A stretch of DNA of 64,000 bases from Hymenopellis radicata. Lineage: Eukaryota > Basidiomycota > Agaricomycetes > Agaricales > Physalacriaceae. The stretch lies in assembly GCA_015501595.1 (NCBI GenBank), contig JADNRX010000001.1, positions 1,178,001 through 1,242,000 on the forward strand. The letters are read 5' to 3'. The translations under genes and the position numbers were made by a program. The notes under the pieces are model-generated. The model had not been told where the DNA came from, searched no databases, and saw nothing but the letters and a program-made list of their open reading frames with translations. This document shows, in pieces, positions 1 to 11,433 of this stretch; the stretch's first letter is position 1, and every line of letters starts with the position of its first letter.

Positions 1-793
1 GCCAGTGACTCATTGCTTATAAGTGTTCTTGACCGATAGATCCGACCGACGGGTGGGCGTGGAAGGGCCGGCGGCAAGTGATATGGCTGGGAGTTACCCT
101 GGCTTCAAGGGATAGGCGTTCCTTCTGGTGTGTTCACTTTTATAATACGAGTGAAACCAAGCTCCAAAAGGAACGATATCGAGGAGAGCCATCAGGTGAG
201 TGAACGAGGAGTCAAGAATCAAGAGCGTCGAGAGCAGAAACCCTAACCTTAGGTGACGGCTCTTAAGGCGACGTCCGAGCACTGAATGCTGATTTCAGTC
301 GCTTATACACCTTGGATTGGAGTCCTATCCTCTTCGTGGGACGCAAACGCGAGCTCGTTCGTAAGACCGGTTTGTCCGAGAGGCTGCCCGTAGACTCCGT
401 ACGGAACGACGAAAGATGCTGGTCCTGATGGATGGAGAAGTCGCATCCACCCACGCGTCTGTGCGTGAGCTGACCACTGTTCACGACATGGGGTCTTCTA
501 TCATCTGCCGTAGGATGTGGAAGAAGGAGTGGACACGTAATTGCGCTTAAAGCTTGTCAAGATCTCACGTGTCCGTGACGTTTGCTGCTTTCAACGACGA
601 CGCAACTCAACAAGAAGGTAACATCTTCGCAGAATCTCCAAATAGAACTTCACGCAGGATATACATACGCCTCCGAGACGTGTAGTAGTTTCAACTGTTT
701 GATACAACCAATATCAATCCATTATACTTCATACAAAACACGTCCTGCGTGTGGAACAAGCACTACTGCCTCTATTATGTACATGTCAGCTGG
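1..793. other. No gene recognised at the left edge
   Basis: Short frames occur on both strands but none continues through plausible splice sites or resembles a family I know. The stretch lies downstream of the ferric-reductase-like gene on the minus strand and probably holds its 3' UTR plus spacer. A gene entering from outside the window cannot be excluded. Confidence 0.4.
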
Positions 794-2972
794 TTACCAT
801 CCGAAAACACTAGAAGAGGAGACGTGAATAAAATGAGCATAGTCGACGGGGTAAGAAAACATACTCTTCATGGATCTCAATACCACCCATCTCATCCCGT
901 CTCTTGGGATCAATTTGGCTAACCTGTTTGACAACGTCGTCGGCAAGAGCAGTAGGGCCGCAAACAGCAATCATCATGCCACTTTCGGGACCCGCTCCCG
1001 AAGTGACTGCCCGCGAAATCGTCGCCTCGAACATCGTCGACAACTTTGGGCGCCCAGGCGAGAGCGAAAGACGAGGGTGGAAGAAGTCCTTGGGGAAGGG
1101 AACTTTCCGGTGACTGCCCGAGTGTAGAATACGGAAATTCTGACGGGGGTGTACAGGCTTTGCTGGATCATGGCGGAGAATGTTGGGACAAGAGGAACGA
1201 GGGCAGCTGAGGAGGTGCATTAGCAAAGCATCGAAATGTGAGAGGAAAGAGGTGTACCAGGATCCTGCACCGTCCAGATGAGCTCTATCATCTTAACTCT
1301 ACTCTCTCCCCTCAGATCCTTTTGAATGAGCTCATTCATGCCGGCGAGGGCATACGTTATCCCACTGCCACCCACAACGAAGACAGCGGCAGAATTACTG
1401 GAAGGAATAGCATGTCCAGGTCCGCCTGAAAGATGAACGTGAGTACAATTCATGTCGACTGGATGCTAGAAACGCACCGTACGGGCCTTCAACCATCACC
1501 GCAACATTCCGTCCAACACCTGCCTCAGTGTAGCCTCCACTCCGAGAAATGTCGAAGAGCTTATTGGTCCACCCGCCGACCTTCTTAACCATCAAGATCA
1601 TGCCCTCGGGACCGTCGCTGGCGCTGGCAATGGTGAAAGGATGAACCTCTGCCCAACCAAACAAGCCCATGCCAGTCGAGAGAACGCGGAGACGGACATG
1701 TTGGCCTGCCCTCCAGCCAGCGTTAATGTTCGGAATCTCAAGACGGGTCATGCCCAATTCTGGGAGGGGTCGGGCGATGGCAGTGTGAACGCGAGTCTTG
1801 ATCCAACGCAGGAGGATGTCGAACGAGTAGAGAGCGGCTGCAGCCCAACAGAAGGGTGCGTTCTCTTCCTTATGGTGCCAAGCCTGAAAATTGATCAGTA
1901 AATCCTGCGCCGCAGCAAGAGGAATGAATAACGTACCCCTACTAGAAGCAAACTGAACCCGCCGATGTGGCTGCCCAAGAAGACATTATATGCCTTCTTT
2001 CTCCAGAACTCGGTGGAGAAGAAATAGAGAATATCGCATGCAATAAGGCCAATGAGACCCCAGTAGTTTGACGGCACAGCGATCTGCTCTGAGAAAACTT
2101 CGTTAATCAACCACTTATAAACTACACCGATAGATTAAAACCGCAAAAGACTAGAGTTCGGAGACGACATACTGTATCCCATGCCGTGTACGTTTACCGC
2201 GACGACCATGATCATTCCAGCGATGCGGTGCATAAAGTTCAACTGAACGCGTTCATGAGACGCGAGAACTAATTAGAAAAGACTGACCAAGACATACCTT
2301 TTCGTAGCCCAGACCTAAGAAAGGACCAAGAGCATTGTTCTTTGATGCGAACGCAAAGACGAAAGGCAATTGACCGATAGCGACCCATCCAGTTCGTTCG
2401 GGATCTGAGAACGGGTTCGATTTATACAGTGTGGGGTAGATCCAGCACCCAAGATACACCAAGCCGCAAATGACCTGGGACAGAGAATATCCAGGAAGAA
2501 TGCGAGTTGAGAGTTCGGACGACAATCCCCGCAGGAAGCTTGGGCATGTGGAGACGTGCGGGGGATAATTCAGCACCATCTGGCCGCCCTTTTCATCTAG
2601 GCGCTGGATATGCGTAGCATGTTGATAGTAAGTGTGTGATTCATCGGAGGACATGCCGCTCGACGGGACTTTGTCATGAGTGAGGTGCACAATCCGCGGC
2701 GATCCATGAAAAGCGACGTTGCGGAGGAAATGGCCTTGCGACCATGCCTCTCTGCGCGCAAGGCGGGCGACAATCCGGGGGATTCTTAAAAGGAATAAAA
2801 GAGCGATAAGGCCAAGAACGAGAATGCAGATATGATAGATGAGGGTTTCTTCATCGACACCAGGCGGCGCACCACCGCCAGCGGCTGGTGCTGCTCCACC
2901 AGCAGTAGCACTTGAGACGCTCGACGTCGCGTTGCCTGCGGTGGCAGTGGATGATGCGGTGTAAGAAGACAT
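794..2972 (-). CDS. Ferric reductase-like transmembrane oxidoreductase (FRE family)
   Basis: A membrane flavocytochrome that would pass electrons from NADPH via FAD and haem to an extracellular acceptor such as ferric chelates. Exons (minus): 2972-2298, 2242-2173, 2121-1937, 1883-1478, 1425-1258, 1206-865, 809-794; about 620 residues. Seen: an Ala/Gly-rich N-terminus, several hydrophobic helices in exons 1-4, the haem-helix segment around MHRIAG and VNVHGMGY, an FAD-binding HPFTIAS motif, GPYGG at the exon 4-5 border, the NADPH-binding VVGGSGIT, CGPTALADDV and the family-typical C-terminal VFGW, which is only reached by splicing the last 55-nt intron. Oddity: in the 1206-865 exon the frame shifts by one base near 1096, between YTRA and the LSLSPGRP segment; adding one base in a short T/C run restores the family sequence. 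A 56-nt intron could also restore frame but would delete the conserved YTRA strand. Substrate is not determined by the sequence. Confidence 0.88.
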
Positions 2973-4380
2973 GGCAAAGAAGTCGAAATCAAAGTCGTAA
3001 AGAGTGGGCGACTATGAACTTTTTAAGAATGATGGAAACCGTGATGGGAGGAACCTGGCCGAAGAGGCAGTGGCCTGACTGCGTTCAGATGCTGGAAAGA
3101 AAGTGGGCGATTGGGGTGAAAGTGGAAACGCGTTGAAGCGGATATAAATACAGGGAGTCGTCCACAAAGCATTGTGACCACCGAACCGCGGCATGCTACT
3201 CCAGTCAGGACTGCGCAGCTAAAACGATCGATCAGATCTGGGGACCTGATCCTCTCGTTCTTAAACCAGGACAATGGAAGCGGGATGTTCCCGGCCCAGT
3301 AAAGTGGATGTCCATAAATTGACAAAGCTTCGCGTTCAAGTCGACCTATGCTGTCCCGTTTGGCATAACAGACCTAGTAGAGTGGAATCAGTACTCTTAT
3401 CAAGATGCGATTGTTCGGCTGCGGGCCGTTCACCGCGTCTCCATGTCAGCCAGTTGTATCCATGGGCATAACTAAGGCATTTCTTCAACCTGCAAGGATC
3501 CGTTCTAGGTTCCTTGTGTCTGCCAAGAGCCTCCAGAGCCTTTGAGGAGTGATCCAAAAGACAATCCAGGGTACGGTGAGTGTCGTCGTGTCGAACAAGT
3601 TGGGTTTACTCAAGTTGACCTGCTGAAGCGTTCGTCGCGCCGCAGCGGCACCTGCAGCATTGATCAAAGAAAGCCGGCAGTCGTCATGTAGTATGTACCC
3701 TTGATGTACCCTCAAGAATGAGCACACAAAGGGCATTGTTCAGAATCACTATACTGCGAGCATCCTTCCGCAGTCGCAGTCGACGAACGACCGTCCAATC
3801 AGTCAGCTCCATTTGTTTACAAATCATGGCCCAATCACAGAAGACTTCATCTTGAAGCTCCAGTTTGCGAGGTCAGAGTTGACGGCGGAGGTGGTTGAAT
3901 TCCACGCGCAGCCTAGTCCAGACTGTCCGGTACGCGACTTGACAACAAGAAAAGGGACTGATTTCGGTGAAGCATGAGTGTTGAGAATAACAGGGCGAGG
4001 CACCCAGTACGGGCTCCGAGACGCGTCAGGGAGTAAAGCGCCTCGGAAACGACAAGCTCGAGGGAACCCAAAGGGAACCTCAACTTCGTGTTACCAGGCT
4101 GAGCTGAGAAGAACCTTCTAACAATCTCCAGGATTGTAGTAGATGAGCATAATTAAAAGCTGATAGAGTTATTCTCAACTCGTTGCTGATTCGTCGGGGA
4201 ATTGTGCGCCAAAACTGGCCGCCGAAGTATGTCCAGGGTTAGACCAGTCGCCGTTGCGTCGTGAAGGATCTCCCGGAATACGTGGGAATGTCATAGTCGA
4301 AAGCGGAGAACGAGGAAGCTTCAAACAGGAAAGACGAAGGCGAAGGATGTGGCCAAAAGCAGGAACAGCACAGCCACACG
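2973..4380. other. Intergenic region between divergent ferric reductase and THO7 genes
   Basis: About 1.4 kb between two divergent starts. Frames on both strands are short, have no homology I recognise and do not join into a gene. It presumably carries both promoters; two CCAAT-type boxes are visible near 3796 and 3830, but their use is unproven. Confidence 0.5.
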
Positions 4381-5400
4381 ATGGCTGCCTCAACACCACA
4401 ACCTCCCGCTCCCCTGCCGGCTTCTCAATTCTCCCAAGACGAAGAAGGTACGCCGAAACATATAACAATATTCTAAATTAAATGTTTCTCGTAGATGCTA
4501 TTATCCACACTCGAATATACAACGATGACCGACCTTTGCGCCGCGTCGTGAAAAAGTTCCACACCTATGTCGCCTCCAAGCAGGCGTCGGACGGCAAGAT
4601 CACTACGGAAGACGCCAGAGAATCGTTTTTGGTGGAACTAGAAGCCTTCAGATTGGCGCTGTCGAAGAGCGCCATGATATGTGATGCAGAGGCGCGCCAG
4701 GTTGAAGAGTACCAGAAGGAACGACAGCGAATAGGTGCGTTTTCTGGCGTTATATGCCGCCTCTAATCACCATTTATGTAGAGGACGACCATAGCCGCCT
4801 CATTGGGCAGATAGAACAGCTTAAAGGCTCGCTCGAACATGCACAAATAATTCGACGCCGTAAGATGGAGTACGACTTGGTGGCGGAAAAGATCAACACT
4901 CTTCCCAGTCGTGATGAGTTGGACAAGTATGTTCACAATCAACGTCTACGCTTTACTCTACTCTAACCAAACACTAGAATAATCGAATCTCTGGAAAACG
5001 ATATTGTAACAATACGCGCAGAACACGAAACCTTGAATCACACAATACACGCCCAAAAACTCTCCTTTGACTCCATCGTTAGCAATCTCGGTGTCCTCCG
5101 TCTATCCGGAAACCCAATAGAGACCACTGCTACGACACCAAGACTCACACCTGCACCAGATGGTAGCTCTGGGAGAGCGCAGCGGAGGGTACACCTCTTC
5201 CTGTCGGGATCAAGATGGAGGATGGCGACAGGACATCGGCTGGTGAAAACCAGAATGGCAGCGACGACATAGAGATGGGTGAAGTTGAAGAGGACCCGAA
5301 AGGCAAAAAGAAGGCACGAGAGGATATGGAAGAGGGTGAAGCGACGGATGCGAGTAGTGAATTATCAGAGCCTCCAGACGATGACGACGAGGAGACATAG
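4381..5400 (+). CDS. THO complex subunit 7 (THOC7/Mft1-like)
   Basis: Component of the nuclear THO/TREX complex, which couples transcription to mRNP assembly and export. Exons 4381-4447, 4495-4734, 4782-4926 and 4978-5400; about 291 residues. Seen: a short Pro/Gln N-terminus, then the conserved core beginning IIHTRIYNDDRPLRR followed by a long coiled-coil-rich helical region, and an acidic C-terminal tail rich in Glu/Asp with a KGKKKAR patch. The three introns have clean GT/AG borders and keep frame. Oddity: in the last exon the frame changes by one base between about 5166 and 5215, just after the DGSSG segment; one extra G in a GGG run would join both parts. The break is in the poorly conserved tail, so the core would still be made. 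Start chosen because this ATG leads directly into the core after one intron. Confidence 0.85.
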
Positions 5401-5427
5401 TGTGGTGTGTACCTCCAATTGGTTTTG

Positions 5428-6780
5428 TTACTTTGGTACGACCACATCGTAGCTCATGAGATCCCTCGCACAAAGCACGCCGCCATCGTACTCTGTCTTT
5501 GCCAGATCGGCAATGGCATCCATGACTATCATCGACTCCTCGTTCACATCATCGTCTCCAGCATATCTGCCGGAGAAGTGATTCATGATGAGCTGTTTAG
5601 CCCGAATCGTCCGTGCAAACGCGCCCGCCATTTGAGGAGTGGAATGGCCGCGCGATTTGGCACGTTTCTCAACACTTTCGAATGTTTCGCCATCTACCTC
5701 GTATAGCGGGATGCCAATATCCGGTAGGTGGGCATTGGTTGCCTCGTGTATAAGGAGATCTGCATCCATAGCAAGAGGCGCAATTTTTGAAGGGTTGTAA
5801 GTATCCCCAAGGACCACGATCTTCCTGCCTGGTCGATGAGCCGGTCCCTGTAGCACAGTGCCGTCCGAGAGTTTGACTGTCTCGCCACGCTGTAATTTCG
5901 ACATGAGGCGAAAGCTGTCTCCGGCTTTCTTTATGGCGGGTATGTAAAGTTTAGGATCGATCTTGCCCGGGAGGTAAGCTTCCTTGACAACATATCCGAC
6001 ACAGGGAACAGAATGGCGAATAGGTGCAGCGGAAACAGAGACAACTCCATCGTCGTATACATGCCAGACGCCATCCTCCTGCTCGATATTACGCCCTGGG
6101 AGTTCGTGGCGATGGGGAGGAAGAAACGTGAAGTCGTTGCGGGGATCCTTCGGGAAACGTAGCTCGTGAACAACGTACGATTCTTGCAGAGCCGCGTACG
6201 TGTATTTAAGGCAGTTCCGAATGTAGGCGCGCGTGCCTAACGGACCGTAAATTTCAAGAGGCTAAGTTGATTCATTCAGGAAGGAATAGATAGTTAAGGA
6301 GCACTTACTCTAGCAGTTCCATCTTGTGTGAGACGCGGATCTTCGCCTTCCGCTGCGCCTCCGTTGCCATCGAGTAGGGCGCACATAAGCGGTACTAGTC
6401 CAAAGATATGATCACCTTTGAAGGGGCGTAAGCTACACACTAAGCCCACAGAAGAGACCAGGCGCACCATGGGTATGTGTTATGAATATTTTCTCGATGC
6501 CCCCCATAAGGATACTGCTCCGCTGAAGTTGGGTCTGCGTGCCTTCACCACAGTCAAACAGCCAGACGTCGCCGCCCATTCTTAGGGTGAGTGCTGAATG
6601 GCGGCGCGTCGACGTCGGTGCGGCAGAGACGGTACCCAAGAAGGTCACATTGATGGGACCGCTGCGGATATTTCGTGTGGACTCCATATGGTAGAACCTT
6701 CGAGTGGTGAGGGTCGTAGTCAAAGTACGAGGACGGAGCCATCTCTGAGTCAATGTCCTCCACGTGAGTAGAGGAGTCAT
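5428..6780 (-). CDS. Ribonuclease Z (tRNase Z), metallo-beta-lactamase fold
   Basis: Endonuclease removing the 3' trailer of pre-tRNAs. Exons 6780-6468, 6415-6309 and 6261-5428, 417 residues, all in frame. Seen: an N-terminal Thr/Arg-rich stretch resembling a mitochondrial presequence, followed by a second Met (in the HMESTR context) that could start a nuclear/cytosolic form; then FLGT and FDCGEGTQ, the zinc-binding THTHGDH motif (split by intron 1 after the Gly codon's first base), GDTYNP and LIHEATN, and a final HFSGRY histidine. These are the canonical motifs of the ELAC family. The size is nearer the short form than the double-domain long form. It converges with THOC7, whose stop lies only 28 bases away. 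Dual localisation is my inference. Confidence 0.93.
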
Positions 6781-7119
6781 ACACCGCCCGTCCGTCGACT
6801 TGAGCTTGAGCCAATTCTCAGTCTAGCGTCGCGTTTTTCGGAACCTTGTTTCGTAGAATGGTGACCTCACGAGGAGAAAACTGAATGGGAGCGGGAGGTA
6901 GAAAACTTTCGGACCGAGTTCCGAGTTTCCCGATCGCGTTCGACAGCTTCTTTCTAAAACGCGACAACAACTTGTAGAGCTGCACGTTGGAGTTGATGGA
7001 GCCCGACTTATTTGGTAGACTCCAAAGAAAAGCGCTCACGAGCTGAGGCTGTGACACTGCATCCCTGAAGAACGGAGGTTATTTATTGGCGCTCTCTTCT
7101 CCTTTCCTCTTCCTACTAG

Positions 7120-8281
7120 AAACCAGGCGCCTACTTCGTTTCTGACTCTCCCCAACGAGATCACCTCAGAAATCTTCAGTCACCTGCGCCAAATACCGCT
7201 GGAGTATTATCACGACACATACACCGGATGGACGGGGTCTACTGCTCATCCCCGCTGGCGCGAGCGCACCGAGGCTGTCCGCGCACTTTCCCAGACTTGC
7301 AAAGCCCTTCAAACGCACCTCCTACCATGGGTTTGGGAGCGGTTTGACTGCTGCTTTGTGCCGCCGGCTCGCGACTCGAAATGGTTCATCTTCGTGATGT
7401 CCGGGCTCCAGCGCAAGGCCGCTGGAATGAAGAAGATGGGCAAAGAAGTCAAGGAAAGCGTTCGGTAAGTTATACACGAGTCTTTCCGTCTGTTTAATAC
7501 GTGTCTGACGCGAAATTTAGGACACTCTCCAACCTGCTTACCAAGTCAGATGTGGAGGCGACTCTCAGGAGCTTGAAAGAGCTGCTGCAGATGTTGCCGA
7601 ATCTACGCACGCTCCATGTCATTCATTGCAAGACACCAGGTGCATTGGGGAAGGCAATCAAGGACATTCAGCTACCGAGTGTTGCGACTCTCATTGTGCC
7701 AACGGAGGCCGCTAACGCGGTCATCGGCGTTTGCCCTAACGTCTTGCATATACGCTGTGCTGGAGGTGCTGGTTCAACAATCGTTGGTGGACTAAAGAAG
7801 CTGCCTAAGTGCCAAGTCCTTGATGGGATGATGGATTGGGTCAAAGATCCTAAACTCGTTGATCGTGAGTGCTGACTCTCTTCTACTACTCGGAAGAGAA
7901 TACATTAACATGAGAGTCTTCCTAGGCCTTGTGAAGAATGCGCCCAGTAGCCTTCATACAGTCGAAATTCGCCGTCCTGTCTGCGAAGGGCTAGGGATCA
8001 TGTCACAGGATACCGCTCCAGCGGAGTGGGCAAATATCATACCCAAACTCGTGCAGTTGAAGGGCCTGAAGACGCTCATCGTGACGTTCCCAAAGGCAAC
8101 GGAAGAGCCGGTGAGCGACCAGGCGACGGTGGATGCTGCTAGAAAGGTTATGCGGCTGCTGAAGAGAAAGGGAGAGGAGACGAAGTTGATTGTGAGGCGC
8201 ATTCAGGCGCCACATTATGACCCCGGCTCGCCGAAGGAGGAAGACAGACTGGTCAGCGAGGAAAGCGAAATTTTTGAGTAA
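7120..8281 (+). CDS. F-box-like protein, 5' exon not identified
   Basis: Exons 7120-7464, 7521-7864 and 7926-8281 join in frame and end at TAA 8279-8281. The frame opens with an F-box-like segment, FLTLPNEITSEIFSHL, followed by about 340 residues of basidiomycete-type F-box sequence with Leu-rich stretches and no clear catalytic motif. By family knowledge such proteins recruit targets to SCF ubiquitin ligases. No in-frame ATG precedes the F-box in this exon, and the polypyrimidine/CTAG at 7111-7119 looks like a splice acceptor ending in phase 2, so a short first exon must lie upstream; I tested the ATGs at 6858, 6889 and 6996 and none joined in phase. The divergent RNase Z start at 6780 limits the room. 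The C-terminus is acidic. Confidence 0.7.
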
Positions 8282-9211
8282 TGGTTAATATTGTGGCGTT
8301 ATTTATTTATGGCAATTCTTTCCGCGGAAACGATGGAACCGCGCTGTAAGCTGTATGACTATCTGTCAAAAAGAAGCTTATGTTCTTTTCTCTAACTGTT
8401 TAGTATGGACACGTCCAGTGCGACGTTGAAACGATATCGATCAATCAAATACTGAACACCAGACATACTATTGATCTTGATGTTGTCTTGATGGGAGAAC
8501 TTGAGGTTAACATTGATTGTGGCCCAAACTTGTACACAGCTGTACACAGCATAATATATATCGTAGAGCGCCGAGCGACAACGAAAAGAGTCCCTAACAC
8601 TTCGTGGCGAACACGATCGTCGTCGATTGAGCATGTCGACGCGCTCTTAAGGACTTGAAGCCGGCGGCCTCCGCATGCAGCTGTCTGACACCGGGCGGGT
8701 CAATTCCTACTCGTGATCACATGGTGGCACTAAACGGGAACAAGAGCATGCAGGGCAAGAACGCGTACATTCCGAAGTGGTGCAGCTTTACGGATGAGCA
8801 AGATAAGGCGCGTCCTACATGGAGATCAAAGAACTGCAAGAGCCCTGAAGATGTTGAAAGGATGAAAGAGAAAAGCCATGAGGCGGACATGAGGTATTCG
8901 TGTCTATTTGATTGAACGAGGAAAATCCATTGCAGAGATCACAAGCTGTTTACAGGAGTTCTGCCACGATCTAGGCGTAGGCGCGTTACGTGATAGCTAT
9001 AAAATTGAGCATTCAGCAGGCTGGGTTGGGACAGACATAGGTGAGACAGGTGCGGAAATTTAATGGAGCCGAAAATGATCAAGTTAGGGGATGGGCTAGG
9101 CACCTTCCTTTTTTGCAACAAAGTACGCTTTAGCTTCCTTTTCAAAAACAAAGTCCCTATTGAGAGAGCTCATCAGCTTCCCTCCGCTCCCTTCCCTCCC
9201 AGTAATGAGAT
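8282..9211. other. Intergenic region
   Basis: Holds the F-box gene 3' end and the kinase promoter. Frames at 8655-8915 (+) and 8392-8634 (-) have no recognisable domain or splice continuity. A short TGTACACAGC direct repeat sits near 8533-8550. Nothing else supported. Confidence 0.45.
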
Positions 9212-10876
9212 ATGGGCTGCTGCTTTTCCGAGCCCGTCGACTTTGATGGTGAGGTCAACCTCTACCACTTTGATCTGCACCGCGCTGTCGGTCGGGGTGC
9301 TTTCGGCAAGGTGCGCCGTCTCTGAGCGCGATGGGCGCTGCTGACACCACGGCAGGTTCGCGTCGTCGAGCACAAAAAGTCCAAAAAGCTTTACGCCCTC
9401 AAGTACATCGAGAAGGCCCAGTGTATACGGCAGAGGGCTGTCGCCAATGTTGTTCAGGAACGTCGCTTACTGGAAGAGGTACAATCGTCATTCCCCAGGG
9501 TGCGCCATGTTGTTCATGTTCATTTCGCTTTGCTAGATAGACCATACATTCGTCGTCAACATGCGCTACGCGTTCCAGGACGACGAGAATTGCTTCTTTG
9601 TCCTAGATCTCATGCTTGGGGGGGACCTACGATGTGCGTTCGCGTCCTATTCCTTTCATATCTTTCCTTACATGTTTCCTAGTCCATCTAGAGCGGAAGG
9701 GACGCATCGCAGAAGACGTTGTCGCATTCTGGGTGGCTGAACTATCTTGTGGACTCGAATATCTTCACCGGCAACGGATAATACATCGGTACGACTTGTT
9801 CGCCACATTCCTCGCATCCTCTAACTGTTGCCGCAGTGACCTCAAACCTGACAACATTCTTCTTGATTCTCAAGGTCATGCTCATCTCACGGACTTCAAC
9901 GTTGCTATCCATTACTCCGAGCGGAGGCTGCACACCAGCATAGCCGGCAGTATGGCCTACATGGCTCCTCAAGTCGTCGGGAAAAAGGGATACTCTTGGG
10001 AAATCGACTGGTGGAGTCTAGGAATAACAGCCTACGAGCTCCTATTCCATCGGAGGCCGTTTGACGGCAGGAACGCTGACCGGATGACCCATTCCATCGT
10101 CAAGGACCCTCTCAAATTCCCTGAAGACTCAAGTCTTAGCCCGGCCGGTATTCAGGCATTGAAAGGGGTAATGTTGTATTTAATCAAGGCTGTCCATCGT
10201 TCTGATCCGTATTTCAGTTCATCGAACGGGACGTCAGTAAACGGCTAGGGTGCAGGCCCGGTCAAGGAATGGACGATATCCGCCGCCACCCGTGGTTTTC
10301 AACTATCGACTGGGACGCGCTAGAAAACAAAGAACTTACGCCACCGTTTGCTCCAGATGTGAGTTGCTGGGGTTCTTCTCGACATGAACCGTGCTAAAGG
10401 CGATGGATAGATGAAACATGCCAACTTTGACGTCTCACATGAATTGGACGAATTTCTGATGGTTGAAAAACCTCTCACGCACACCAAGCGGAAGGCTAAC
10501 AGTGATCTTGACAAGTTGAAGCCGGAACTACGGCAACTTGAGGAGCAGTACGTTTGGGTTCACGCCGTTTGCCATCCAATGCTAACTCGTTAGGTTCTCG
10601 GTGTATGACTACACTCGGTCGCAACGAGTGTCGTATTATCCTCACAACCAACCTGTCACCACTATTGCCACCGTTGATACGGATCGCACACTAGCACCCA
10701 CACGCTCACGAACAGGCTCCGACGTGATAGCACCAACAGCTACCATAGCGGAGCGTTCAAGAGGTGGAACCCCCACTCCGCCACCGCCAGTGCCAGTGCC
10801 AATTCCACGGAGCCCAACAAGCCCAACCAGTCCAACGAATCCAACGAGTCCAACAACTGTAGTTGTTGCTTCATGA
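9212..10876 (+). CDS. STK32/YANK-type AGC serine/threonine protein kinase
   Basis: Predicted membrane-linked protein kinase of 438 residues. Eight exons: 9212-9310, 9356-9478, 9537-9633, 9683-9788, 9837-10167, 10218-10358, 10411-10547, 10594-10876, all GT-AG and in frame. Seen: N-terminal MGCCFS, a consensus for N-myristoylation with two adjacent cysteines available for palmitoylation; glycine loop GRGAFG (about 27-32); VAIK-type Lys in ALKYIEK (about 49); HRDLKPDN (about 141); DFN in place of DFG, which is characteristic of the YANK family; APQ where most kinases have APE; a C-lobe ending HPWF. An AGC-like C-tail is followed by a Pro/Ser/Thr-rich stretch with repeated SPTNPTSPT-like units near residues 405-430. 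The target is unknown. Start is firm because MGCC is immediately followed by the conserved lead-in to the glycine loop. Confidence 0.93.
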
Positions 10877-11433
10877 CCATTGCTGCAGCATCAAAGCTCG
10901 TAGTGATGATGTCCTTCTCGCGCCGCCGTTTTGTGCGCATTGGTGCCTTGCATCACCATTCATTCACCACTGCCGCTTCGTTCTCGCTGCCCTCCCTCCA
11001 ACGACGCTACTTATCTGCTCATAATTCAGCATACCATACACCAATGCACTGCATTATTCATGACGTTTGTCACATATAGCACCCATCAGGTATGGCACCG
11101 CAGGATCGGGTTTATGGATACTACTATACGTTTCGCATTTTTGCAAGTCGGGCAAGAACTCAAAGTTGTATTATACTTATACCTTGATCATGGGCCACTA
11201 TCGAGTTGCTTGCCTGCAATTATTGTTGTTCGAGAAGATTCGGAGATGAACTAGATATTAAAGTGAATTTAAGCTGTCGAACGGTTGAAGTTTCCGGAAG
11301 CTCGGCTCGAAGAACCGCAGATGTGCATGTGATCGTGTCGGTGGTTGTTGATGCCCCCTCGCGACCCTTTCGAACACCATCATTCACAATCCCCAGTGGT
11401 CCTAAAAGTTTCCCTTTCTCATCGACAAACGCG
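10877..11433. other. Spacer between kinase and RhoGEF, with an unexplained antisense frame
   Basis: Contains the kinase 3' UTR and presumed RhoGEF promoter. A minus-strand frame of 119 codons (11220-11579) overlaps this region and the first RhoGEF exon. It is hydrophilic, has no recognised domain and may be a shadow. No other gene is supported. Confidence 0.4.

Noticed and set aside
3485..3736. 83-codon minus frame in the 3-4.4 kb spacer
   Set aside because: No domain, no splice partner, and overlapping frames on the other strand are equally long.
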